From: a virus | DNA: 45,333 nt | IMG/VR virus record: IMGVR_UViG_3300042868_012464 | Coordinates: 1-45,333 of that record | Reading direction: 5' to 3' (one strand) | Notes under the pieces: generated by a model | What the model saw: the letters and a program-made list of their open reading frames with translations, nothing else | The model's database searches: none | What the model was told of the DNA's origin: nothing | Translations under genes and position numbers: made by a program | Shown here: piece by piece, positions 38,754 through 45,333 of the stretch | Numbering within the stretch: position 1 is the first letter of the stretch | How the letters are laid out: each line of letters opens with the position of its first letter

Positions 38754-40376
38754 ATGAAATATCGCTTAAGAACAAAAATTACATTAGCTATTGCTATTAT
38801 AACGATGCTAATTTTTGGATGGGTTAAAACCTCAGTTCTTATCGGCCATATGCCTTCTACAAATACTACTAGGTGGACGGAATTTATATGTTTTATCTTA
38901 TTCATTCCTATATTCATTCTATTAATCCGAGATGCAATCAATTCTACTAAATATTCAGTATCTAAAGATTTAGTAAATAAGGTGACTGATCTTGAGATTT
39001 TTTTAGATTCTTCTTCTATCATTTCTAAAGCGGATAAACACGGAAAAATCACTTATGTGAATGAGAAATTTACGGAAGTATCTGGTTATTCACTAGAAGA
39101 AGTGATTGGCAAAGACCATAACGTTGTAAACAGCGGAACACATTCAAAAGAGTTTTGGTCTGATATGTATCGTACAGTTGTTAAAGAAAAAAAAATTTGG
39201 AACGCTATATGCACCAATCGCAAAAAAGATGAATCCCTATATTACGTAGATACGTTTATTAAATGTGAGTTTGATGAAAAAGGTAATCTTCAAGGATTTA
39301 TGTCAATTCGCCAAGATGTTACTGAATTAAAAAGAAAAGAAACTGAGATTTCTAACAGAATGAACGCTATTAACCAGTCGAATGCGGTTATTGAATTTGA
39401 CTTAGAGGGTAACATAAAATTCGCTAATAAGCTATTTTTAAAAACTTTAGGATATGATAAAAATGAAGAGCTTGTCGGAAAACATCATAGTTTATTTGTT
39501 GAAGATGGTGTAAGAGATACTAAAGAATACCGAGATTTTTGGAAAACTTTAGGTGAAGGAAAATTCTTTAGTGGAGAGGTTACACGAAAGAAAAAAGACG
39601 GAACTATAATTTATCTTCAAGCAACATACAATCCTATTATAGATAATGACGGTAAATCTTATCGAGTAATGAAAATTGCTACTGATATTACCGAAAGCTA
39701 TAATCAGCAGAAAGAGATAGAAAAGAAAAATACATATCTTGAGCATGCTGCTAAAATACTTAGGCATGACATGCATAGCGGAATTAACACTTATATGCCT
39801 CGTGGTTTGACTTCGTTAGACAGAAGATTAACTGAAGAACAAATAAAAGAATTGAAAATTGAAGCTCCTATTAAAATGATAAAAGAAGGCCTTCGACATA
39901 CACAGAAAGTCTATAAAGGAGTTTACGAATTTACTAATCTTGTAAAGAAAGATGTAGTGTTAAATCGATTGAATTGTAATCTGAAAGCTATTCTAGAAGA
40001 TTATCTTTCTGCAACAGCTTATAGATCTCAAGTTAATCTTTCTGACCTAGGGGAGTTTAGTGTTAACGAAGCGTTATTTTGCACATCATTAGATAATTTA
40101 ATACGCAACGGTCTTAAATATAATGATAGCTTATCTAAAATGATAAATATATATAGAGTAGATGATACATTATTTGTAGAAGATAACGGTAGAGGTCTAT
40201 CCCAAGAAGAATTTAATCATTTATCTAAGCCATATACTCGTAAAGAAGGGCAGCAAGAATCTGGAACAGGCCTAGGTCTTAATATCTGTATTGCTATATT
40301 AGAAGAGCATAAATTTTCAATTACTTGTGATAAATTACCTCAGGGTGGAACTCAAATTAAAATAAAATTAAAATAA
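38754..40376 (+). CDS. Membrane histidine kinase with two PAS domains in the lysis operon
   Basis: A 540-aa sensor kinase. Two transmembrane helices at about residues 9-24 and 43-59 enclose a short ~20-residue external loop. PAS 1 covers ~80-195 (ISKADKHGKITYVNEKFTEVSGYS) and PAS 2 ~205-315 (AVIEFDLEGNIKFANKLF). The dimerisation helix carries H338 in ILRHDMHSGIN. The ATPase domain has an N-box LDNLIRNGLKYN (446-457), G1 VEDNGRGLS (475-483) and G2 GTGLGLN (504-510), so all catalytic boxes are present. Of 24 Arg codons about 13 are CGN, against none in the adjacent primase gene, which suggests later acquisition from a bacterium. It lies between the lysozyme and a receiver gene (1 nt). The signal sensed is unknown. 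Confidence 0.93.
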   Translation: MKYRLRTKITLAIAIITMLIFGWVKTSVLIGHMPSTNTTRWTEFICFILFIPIFILLIRDAINSTKYSVSKDLVNKVTDLEIFLDSSSIISKADKHGKITYVNEKFTEVSGYSLEEVIGKDHNVVNSGTHSKEFWSDMYRTVVKEKKIWNAICTNRKKDESLYYVDTFIKCEFDEKGNLQGFMSIRQDVTELKRKETEISNRMNAINQSNAVIEFDLEGNIKFANKLFLKTLGYDKNEELVGKHHSLFVEDGVRDTKEYRDFWKTLGEGKFFSGEVTRKKKDGTIIYLQATYNPIIDNDGKSYRVMKIATDITESYNQQKEIEKKNTYLEHAAKILRHDMHSGINTYMPRGLTSLDRRLTEEQIKELKIEAPIKMIKEGLRHTQKVYKGVYEFTNLVKKDVVLNRLNCNLKAILEDYLSATAYRSQVNLSDLGEFSVNEALFCTSLDNLIRNGLKYNDSLSKMINIYRVDDTLFVEDNGRGLSQEEFNHLSKPYTRKEGQQESGTGLGLNICIAILEEHKFSITCDKLPQGGTQIKIKLK

Positions 40377-40377
40377 A

Positions 40378-40809
40378 ATGATAGATTCAATTTTACTAGT
40401 AGATGATGAAAGTTTATTTCATCTAGTATTCGAAGACGCTTGTAGCCTTCTAGATATTTCACTTTCATTAGAGAGTCTGGATAGCTCTGATGAAGCAGCT
40501 AAACTTTTCTCAGGTTGGCAAAAAGAACCAAATGGAAGACCTGAGTGTGTATTTGTTGACTTGAATATAATCGGTTCTTCATACGATGGTATCGAGCTTA
40601 TACGTAAAATAAACTTTGAATATGGTAACAATGTAGTTATTGGAATTATATCCTCTTCTGATGAGCCTGAAGAACAAGCAAAAGCTGTTAAATCAGGAGC
40701 TCAATTTTGGATAATCAAGTCAGATGATATTGAGCCAAGGCTTGAAGAATTTAAAAAGGATTTTGAAGGTTATAAAAATAGAACAAATCCTTTCAAAATA
40801 TACAGGTAA
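40378..40809 (+). CDS. Stand-alone response regulator receiver protein
   Basis: A 143-aa CheY-like receiver with no output domain. The acidic pocket is D9-D10 (LLVDDE), the phospho-acceptor is D61 (VFVDLNI), the switch Ser is in GIISSSDEPE (about S92-S94) and the conserved Lys is K114 (FWIIKSDD). All receiver residues are present. The last ~25 residues (RLEEFKKDFEGYKNRTNPFKIYR) are a charged helix plus tail that could contact a partner. The gene starts 1 nt after the kinase stop and its stop overlaps the next start (TAATG), so the kinase, the receiver and the membrane protein are translationally coupled. It may act by protein-protein contact, for example on the following membrane protein. Confidence 0.9.
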   Translation: MIDSILLVDDESLFHLVFEDACSLLDISLSLESLDSSDEAAKLFSGWQKEPNGRPECVFVDLNIIGSSYDGIELIRKINFEYGNNVVIGIISSSDEPEEQAKAVKSGAQFWIIKSDDIEPRLEEFKKDFEGYKNRTNPFKIYR

Positions 40810-41381
40810 TGAAAGTAGACAAAACCATAAGGGATTGGTTAATAGAAGTTCAAAAGACAAAGCGTGTGTCTCTTGAGGGTAACATTCTAAAGCTTATTGA
40901 TGCTGAGGAAGATGATGTAGATTTTAAGACTTATCTTTCATCTTCAATAGAAAAAGATAAAGAAAGCCGTAGGAAAAGACTTGAAATTACAAAACAGGTT
41001 CAGACAAGAAACCGTGAGTTGCAAGAATCTGAAGAAGAAAATTTGCGAATTAACAAAGAATTAATTGTTGCTTTACAAGACGCTGAAGAGTCTAAAAATG
41101 AGGCATTGCAAATGAAAGATAAGGCATTAACTGATTTAGATGTGTTGCAAAAAAAGTCTCAATTTGAGCTGATTGGAACAATTGTTAAAACAGCACTATT
41201 TATCATTATCGGTGTTGGTATTTTTACTACAATAATGTACGGTGTTGCAATGATTACTGGTAAAGACACGCAGATTATTGGTTCAACTTGGTCTAATATG
41301 TTTGGCATCTTACTAACGAATGCATTTTCTATAGTAGGAACAATAATGGGGGTTAAATATGCAACTGAAAATAAACAATAA
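40809..41381 (+). CDS. Coiled-coil two-helix membrane protein, possible effector of the two-component system
   Basis: A 190-aa protein. Residues 1-45 are a small polar region (KTIRDWLIEVQKTKRVSLEG). Residues ~48-118 form a long charged coiled coil (ESRRKRLEITKQVQTRNREL and following). Two hydrophobic helices lie at about 122-148 (LIGTIVKTALFIIIGVGIFTTIMYG) and 162-182 (SNMFGILLTNAFSIVGTIMG), then a short basic/acidic tail. The membrane part is holin-like in size. Coupled translation with the receiver suggests that the coiled coil or N-terminus could bind the receiver and transmit a signal to the membrane. No known family is recognised; an antiholin, second holin or adaptor are all possible. 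Confidence 0.85.
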   Translation: MKVDKTIRDWLIEVQKTKRVSLEGNILKLIDAEEDDVDFKTYLSSSIEKDKESRRKRLEITKQVQTRNRELQESEEENLRINKELIVALQDAEESKNEALQMKDKALTDLDVLQKKSQFELIGTIVKTALFIIIGVGIFTTIMYGVAMITGKDTQIIGSTWSNMFGILLTNAFSIVGTIMGVKYATENKQ

Positions 41382-41394
41382 AAAACAGAATAAT

Positions 41395-42201
41395 ATGATA
41401 CTAAAAAAAGGAGACAACAATGATACTGTTAAAAAAATTCAAGCAGTATTAGGTGTAGAACAAATAGGAAGTTTTGGTCCTAAAACAGAAGCTGCTGTTA
41501 TTGAGTTTCAAAAAAAACACGGATTAACCCCAGATGGAGTTGTAGGCTCTACAACATTAGCTAAAATGGGTATCGTCCTAGATGCTAAACCAGTAATAGT
41601 AACAACACCAACAGGCAAGTATACTAAAGAACAAATTGAAACTGCCGTTAAGACGAAAGGTCATAAGTGGTTTGATGATAAAGACTTTGTATTAAATATT
41701 GTTGGAGTAAGAAACTCTTCGACAGGTCAAAAAGTAACTAATGTGTTTGATGACCACATAACTCTTTCATACAAAGAAGGTGGCGTTTGGAAATGCCATG
41801 TTTGGCCAGCTACTACAGACCCTGGAACAAAAGGAGTTATGCAGTATGGCAATAAAGCTGGTGTTGCTAGATTAGTTGAAGGTCAATATACTAACTCTCA
41901 TATTATGAGACTTCATGCAGGTAAATATGAAGCATTAGGGCAGAATAAACCCGTAAAAGTATATCGTGATCCAAACAAGGATATGATATATGATGAAAAG
42001 TCTATTCAAGAAGGTCTTTTTGGAATTAACATTCACAAAGCTGGTGCTGATTCAACATATGTTGAAAACTGGTCAGAAGGATGTCAGGTATTTAAAAAAT
42101 CTGCAGACTTTGAAGAATTTATGAAAATATGTAGAAAAGCTAAAGATTTGCATGGCAATAACTTTACATATACATTAATTGAATCAAAAGATATTATATA
42201 A
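41395..42201 (+). CDS. PG-binding protein with L,D-transpeptidase-like catalytic fold
   Basis: A 268-aa protein. The ATG at 41395 is preferred over an in-frame ATG at 41359, because the family N-terminus starts there and it does not overlap the previous gene. Residues ~3-57 are a PG_binding_1 domain (VKKIQAVLGVEQ, FGPKTEAAVIEFQKKHGL, DGVVGSTTLAKMG). The C-terminal domain has INIHKAG with H214 and NWSEGCQVF with S227-E-G-C230. This is the H...S-x-G-C arrangement of YkuD-type L,D-transpeptidases, with C230 as probable nucleophile. The expected final Arg after the motif is replaced (CQVF). It could crosslink, cut or edit peptidoglycan peptides. It closes the lysis operon and ends in a bidirectional terminator. 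Confidence 0.82.
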   Translation: MILKKGDNNDTVKKIQAVLGVEQIGSFGPKTEAAVIEFQKKHGLTPDGVVGSTTLAKMGIVLDAKPVIVTTPTGKYTKEQIETAVKTKGHKWFDDKDFVLNIVGVRNSSTGQKVTNVFDDHITLSYKEGGVWKCHVWPATTDPGTKGVMQYGNKAGVARLVEGQYTNSHIMRLHAGKYEALGQNKPVKVYRDPNKDMIYDEKSIQEGLFGINIHKAGADSTYVENWSEGCQVFKKSADFEEFMKICRKAKDLHGNNFTYTLIESKDII

Positions 42202-42204
42202 GGC

Positions 42205-42263
42205 AAAAAAATCAATGATGCTAAGTTTTAACATAAGTTGAAAATTGGCATCATTGATTTTTT
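42205..42263. terminator. Long bidirectional terminator closing the lysis operon
   Basis: A ~15-bp stem (AAAAATCAATGATGC / GCATCATTGATTTTT) with a ~26-nt loop and A/T runs on both sides lies between the convergent stops at 42201 (plus) and 42264 (minus). Confidence 0.9.
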
Positions 42264-42806
42264 TTAACTATTTAGTTGTCTATTAATTACAATTAAGTGA
42301 CAGGCGCCAACCACATATGAATCACTCATATCATAGTTCTCATCCATCAACTTTCTTGTTCTTGGGCTATATCTCCAATTGATTTGTGGTTCTTTCTCCA
42401 TAACTTTTCTCCAAACTTCGTGTTTGATTGACCCTTCTTCCTTTATGACTTTTAAACCTGGGAACACAGTTGATCTAGCGTTATTTACATTGTAATATGC
42501 AGGCTCTTGATTGTAGTTTGTGTATAACCAAGAACTAATCATTCCATTGAAGTGATTTAAAGTTGCAATAGTGTCAGCAGAAGAGAATTTTCCTTTAAAC
42601 TTTTTTAAGGGCTCTTCTATTGCAACTGTCTCAATTTCCATCTTATCTATACCTTCTTGACGCATTTCTACGATAAACTTTTCTAGTCTCTCAAACTTTG
42701 TTTGCTTGCTATTGAATTTTACGCAACTCATCTTTAATAATTTTCCTGCGTTGTTAAATACACAATAACCAATACAAGTTGTAGAAATATCTAATGCTAA
42801 TACCAT
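42264..42806 (-). CDS. RuvC-like Holliday junction resolvase
   Basis: A 180-aa RNase H-fold protein. Motifs are LALDISTTCIGYCVF (D6), TVAIEEP (E64/E65) and the C-terminal YDMSDSYVVGACH (D159, D162). The spacing matches the D, E, D-x2-D catalytic set of RuvC. Size is close to bacterial RuvC (~173 aa). It resolves four-way junctions made during recombination-dependent replication before packaging. It is separated from the upstream structural genes by a terminator and lies apart from the main recombination module. A related phage resolvase or a regulatory RuvC-fold ATPase-independent protein cannot be told apart without structure. Confidence 0.88.
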   Translation of the reverse strand: MVLALDISTTCIGYCVFNNAGKLLKMSCVKFNSKQTKFERLEKFIVEMRQEGIDKMEIETVAIEEPLKKFKGKFSSADTIATLNHFNGMISSWLYTNYNQEPAYYNVNNARSTVFPGLKVIKEEGSIKHEVWRKVMEKEPQINWRYSPRTRKLMDENYDMSDSYVVGACHLIVINRQLNS

Positions 42807-42825
42807 AATAATTTTTTAATAAACA

Positions 42826-42855
42826 TAAAAAAAGCCCTGACTAATATCAAGGCTT
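42826..42855 (-). terminator. Rho-independent terminator after the 367-aa structural gene
   Basis: The stem AAGCCTTGA / TCAGGGCTT has one wobble pair and is followed by seven T on the minus strand. It lies 21 nt past the stop at 42876. Confidence 0.85.
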
Positions 42856-42875
42856 CTTTTTAATATTACTTTTAT

Positions 42876-43979
42876 TTAAACATCAATATTCAAAGTGAAA
42901 TTGATGATGTTTGTATAGGTTTTCTCTAGTGGCTCACTTAGTTTTGCAACAGCTACCAACTCATTTATTCTGTTATACAAACCAACTTCTGTTACATAAA
43001 CAGATTCGAAACCATTAGTTTGGTTTAGCATTTCATTATAGTTGTATAAAAAATCCCAACTTGGATTATTAGAAAAATAAAACTCTTGTGGTAGCGCTAA
43101 ACAAACAACGGTAGTCTTATACTCAATACTGATATCTATATAAGAAATATTTGATGTCGGTGTTGCTGAGAAATAAATATTTGAAGTTCCTGCAGCAACA
43201 TTTGGTGTTCCAGTATATTCTTCTTGACCTAAATTCCAAGGAATATTATTAACAATAGAAGGGTGCGTAAATACAATGAAACCTTTATCTAACGCAACAA
43301 AACCAAGAGGAATGTCATAGTTGTAACCTTGATTTGTGTTTGTAGGGTAGTTTTCAGGGACTCCATTTGCCAATGTAACGCTTGACCAAGGTCTTTTATC
43401 CGTATTAATATCAGAAGTCATTAAATCAGCATAAGAAACCGCAGCAGGTCTTTCTGTGTAGGTCAATCCTAATCCCCAAGTTGTATTTGCGGAGTGAGAA
43501 ATTGTCCCACCACCTGTTTTACCTGTGTATGGCTTATTTATTTCATCAGAAAATAAAAATGCTATGTTGTTTCCTAATATTGGATTGCTATCTGTCTTCG
43601 TTAAAGTTGTATATGTGCTAGAGTATATAGTTTTAGCGCTTATACCTGTAGACCCGCTAAGTTGAGGTACATCTATAGTAATACTTCTTCCGTCAATTAC
43701 TTCGCTATAATTTTCTTTTGGAATTGGTACAATAACTATCTTATCACAATTGACTTGATATATTTCAGGATATTGTTTTGCCAATGTAGATCCACTAGAT
43801 AAAGCATCGTATTCATACGGAAGACCAAATGAAGAAAAATAATTTGCTTCTTTAGAAACAGTGTCTGTTCTATCGCACAAAGTATAAACTAACTCACTAC
43901 CATTCATTCCAGTGAAGGATATCTTTTCCTGTCTACTAGAAATCATGCTGGTTACTGGCTTAAATAATGTATTAGGCAT
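42876..43979 (-). CDS. Tail/baseplate-type structural protein, 367 aa
   Basis: A 367-aa soluble protein, beta-rich and Ser/Thr/Asn/Tyr-rich, with no Cys cluster or membrane segment. Its C-terminal ~45 residues (NGFESVYVTEVGLYNRINEL, then VAVAKLSEPLEKTYTN) match the C-terminus of the protein cut off at the right edge (45186-45333): YVTEIAVLDSTGELVAIGKPTEPIKK. The VTEVGLYN-x-x-x-ELVAVAK-x-SEP pattern is common in phage tail-associated proteins. It is followed by a terminator. By context it belongs with the tail or baseplate; the exact part is not known. Confidence 0.78.
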   Translation of the reverse strand: MPNTLFKPVTSMISSRQEKISFTGMNGSELVYTLCDRTDTVSKEANYFSSFGLPYEYDALSSGSTLAKQYPEIYQVNCDKIVIVPIPKENYSEVIDGRSITIDVPQLSGSTGISAKTIYSSTYTTLTKTDSNPILGNNIAFLFSDEINKPYTGKTGGGTISHSANTTWGLGLTYTERPAAVSYADLMTSDINTDKRPWSSVTLANGVPENYPTNTNQGYNYDIPLGFVALDKGFIVFTHPSIVNNIPWNLGQEEYTGTPNVAAGTSNIYFSATPTSNISYIDISIEYKTTVVCLALPQEFYFSNNPSWDFLYNYNEMLNQTNGFESVYVTEVGLYNRINELVAVAKLSEPLEKTYTNIINFTLNIDV

Positions 43980-44039
43980 ATTTTTATGTTTTTATTTTTT
44001 ATTTTTTATTAAATTTATAACTTTTCGATATCTTATAAA

Positions 44040-44675
44040 TTATCCACCTATTACACGACCTGGAAACCCTGTTATTTGAGTAGCTATTGTTTGACGACCT
44101 GGAACACTTGTTACTGGTGTTGTAGGGGTGGCAAATGAAGTTGCTAATTGATTTTCTACTGATTGTGCAACTTCCAATTGAGTACTAAATAAAGCACTGA
44201 ATGTAAAATAGAAAGTGACGGCTTCTGCTGGTTTATTTGTAGAACTTCCGTATGTTGTAAATCTTAATGCTTTTGTTTTTGTTCCAGTAGCATTAAATTG
44301 TTGAGAAACAGGTAGATGTGAAATTATAAATTGTTTTAATTTACTTTTGTATGTAGTTGGAATTCCAGTTTTATAATCATAAAAACCATCTGCCATATTA
44401 GAATTTTTAACTGCAAATGTCAAATATATTCTATTACTAGAAGTTCCATTTGGAAAGTGAAATTTTAAATATGGAGCTCCCTGACCAGTGTCTGAAGTAA
44501 TAGGAACTACACATTTTTTACCACCAGTTAAAGTTACAGAAGTGATAGTACTATTGAAAGGCCCGCTTACATTATAGCCTTCAGCTATAATTTGTCCTGA
44601 AATTTCATCTGTTGTAGAAAATGTAATTTCCTTATGAAATATTGTTGTTGGATCTGAATTTTGTGTTGTTGCCAT
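44040..44675 (-). CDS. Structural-type protein, 211 aa
   Basis: A 211-aa protein rich in Thr, Ser, Phe and Gly with a beta-sandwich-like pattern (IFHKEITFSTTDEISGQIIA, GPFNSTITSVTLTGGKKCVV, LKFHFPNGTSSNRIYLTFAVKN). It ends in a Pro/Thr/Gly-rich tail (TTPVTSVPGRQTIATQITGF). No known motif or membrane segment is seen. It lies between two structural-type genes on the same strand, with gaps of 43 and 60 nt that are A/T-rich. A baseplate or tail decoration protein is likely from context only. Confidence 0.72.
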   Translation of the reverse strand: MATTQNSDPTTIFHKEITFSTTDEISGQIIAEGYNVSGPFNSTITSVTLTGGKKCVVPITSDTGQGAPYLKFHFPNGTSSNRIYLTFAVKNSNMADGFYDYKTGIPTTYKSKLKQFIISHLPVSQQFNATGTKTKALRFTTYGSSTNKPAEAVTFYFTFSALFSTQLEVAQSVENQLATSFATPTTPVTSVPGRQTIATQITGFPGRVIGG

Positions 44676-44718
44676 ATTTATATTTTTATTAAATTAATAA
44701 TTTACATTTATAGTCTTA

Positions 44719-45144
44719 TTAGGTAAACTCAATACCAGTAAGAACAACTCTAATTTCAGGCGGAGTATCTGTTGCTGTTGGGAATTGAGTCGCACTATCC
44801 ACGTCTAATGTCAATATATCATTAGGAGCGCTTGTGTCATAAAGAGGGTCTGATAAAATTAAAACGTCAACAGTTTGATACAATAAATTTGTTTGAGTAT
44901 AATCCGTAGTTGCTTTTATACAATTATCGTTTTTTCCAGAAATATCAGGAACATCTCCTGAAATTAATCTAGCAGCTGTTTGATAATTTGTATCTACGTC
45001 ACTTAGTGTAAAGTACAAAATCTCTAATAAGTCATTCCCAGCGCTATCAAACCTAATGTTACCTTGATTGAAAAGGTATTTTCTACCTTTTTCCGTAAGG
45101 TAAGCGGTGGCATATACTGTACTCGCTGATTCTATTTTTCCCAT
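44719..45144 (-). CDS. Structural-type protein, 141 aa (tail/baseplate region)
   Basis: A 141-aa protein. Residues ~10-50 (TVYATAYLTEKGRKYLFNQG, then DLLEILYFTLSDVDTNY) show an AYLTEKGRKYLFNQGN pattern that I know from small structural proteins next to tail genes of large phages. The rest is beta-rich and acidic (DVLILSDPLYDTSAPNDILT). A TATTTAT motif lies about 17 nt upstream. It is upstream of the 211-aa gene (43-nt gap) and downstream of the partial structural gene. A tail or baseplate component is the best guess. Confidence 0.75.
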   Translation of the reverse strand: MGKIESASTVYATAYLTEKGRKYLFNQGNIRFDSAGNDLLEILYFTLSDVDTNYQTAARLISGDVPDISGKNDNCIKATTDYTQTNLLYQTVDVLILSDPLYDTSAPNDILTLDVDSATQFPTATDTPPEIRVVLTGIEFT

Positions 45145-45160
45145 AATTTTATTCTTTTAA

Positions 45161-45168
45161 ATAAATAT
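45161..45168 (-). promoter_or_regulatory. TATTTAT-class promoter motif before the 141-aa gene
   Basis: On the minus strand CAATATTTATTTAAAAG lies about 17 nt before the ATG at 45144. Confidence 0.5.
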
Positions 45169-45185
45169 TGTAAATTAAATTTTTT

Positions 45186-45333
45186 TTAAAAATCTATTTC
45201 CAATTGTATTGCTAAATATCTGTTTACATTCTTTTTTATAGGCTCTGTTGGCTTACCTATTGCCACCAATTCACCTGTAGAGTCTAATACTGCAATTTCA
45301 GTAACATAAATGTCTGTATCGTAAGCCGAATCA
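45186..45333 (-). CDS. Structural protein, C-terminal part only (cut by window edge)
   Basis: The frame is open from the right edge to a TAA at 45186 and gives the last 48 residues of a protein whose start lies outside the window. It reads DSAYDTDIYVTEIAVLDSTG, then ELVAIGKPTEPIKKNVNRYL. It is related to the C-terminus of the 367-aa protein at 42876-43979 (VYVTEVGLYN, ELVAVAK, SEPLEK), so at least two paralogous tail-type proteins flank the 211- and 141-aa genes. Its full length and N-terminal domains cannot be judged here. Confidence 0.75.
   Translation of the reverse strand, partial: DSAYDTDIYVTEIAVLDSTGELVAIGKPTEPIKKNVNRYLAIQLEIDF

Noticed and set aside
38528-39052. Minus-strand frame of 174 codons across the lysozyme and kinase genes
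   Set aside because: It is antisense to two well-supported genes and shows no recognisable domain or promoter.
1-45333. tRNA, rRNA or integrase genes as evidence of a prophage or chromosomal island
   Set aside because: None could be found by reading; gene content and packing are those of a virulent-type phage genome, and the IF3 gene has a phage promoter rather than rpmI/rplT neighbours as on bacterial chromosomes.

Overview
The window is a 45.3 kb piece of a low-GC tailed bacteriophage genome, probably a large myovirus-like phage of a Bacteroidota (Flavobacteriia-like) host. The phage assignment rests on tail-fibre and other virion-type genes, a holin/lysozyme cassette, a fused SbcD-SbcC (gp47/gp46-like) recombination nuclease, a Toprim primase, a RuvC-like resolvase and tight gene packing. 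The host assignment rests on four things: there are no clear Shine-Dalgarno sequences, leaders are A/T-rich, there is a TTTG/TAnnTTTG-type promoter, and the phage IF3 has C-terminal features I associate with Bacteroidota IF3. No rRNA, tRNA, integrase, transposase, CRISPR array or reverse transcriptase was found.

Layout, left to right. 1-11468 (minus): an operon of receptor-binding and tail-fibre genes. It is led by a 1660-aa fibre with about 77 copies of a 14-residue SHAEG (YadA head-like) repeat, followed by beta-helix and YadA-like fibres that share modules, with small 58-107 aa proteins between several of them. 11527-21041 (minus): a PcfJ-domain protein, then many uncharacterised genes that are probably virion or packaging related, including a second, larger PcfJ-like protein with a split zinc ribbon. 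21154-22187 (plus): translation initiation factor IF3 plus an HNH-like zinc protein. 22192-25568 (minus): a cluster headed by a PG-binding/N-acetylmuramoyl-L-alanine amidase. 25670-28870: two small two-helix membrane protein genes (plus), two minus genes sharing a duplicated promoter and N-terminus, and a probable mobile EDxHD-type endonuclease (plus). 28835-37947: a replication/recombination module (SNF2-like helicase, RecB/Cas4-like nuclease with four Cys, SbcDC fusion, primase). 38033-42201 (plus): a lysis-type operon of holin, lysozyme, membrane histidine kinase, stand-alone receiver, coiled-coil two-helix membrane protein and PG-binding L,D-transpeptidase-fold protein. 42264-45333 (minus): a RuvC-like resolvase and tail/baseplate-type structural genes, the last one cut by the window edge.

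Three promoter classes can be read by eye. TTGTAAC-N16-CGTATA occurs with exactly conserved spacing in front of IF3 and the two small membrane protein genes, which suggests an early or middle regulon. TATTTAT(A/T) lies about 9-28 nt before many structural, lysis and other start codons and looks like a late class. One host-like TTTG-N17-TATATTTG precedes the gene that starts at 16414. Rho-independent hairpins separate the units.

The most unusual content is the two-component signalling set placed inside the lysis operon, where Arg codon use in the kinase differs from the neighbouring phage gene. Next is the phage-encoded IF3 tied to the presumed early promoter class. Most functions below are inferred from motifs read by eye; no database search was possible.
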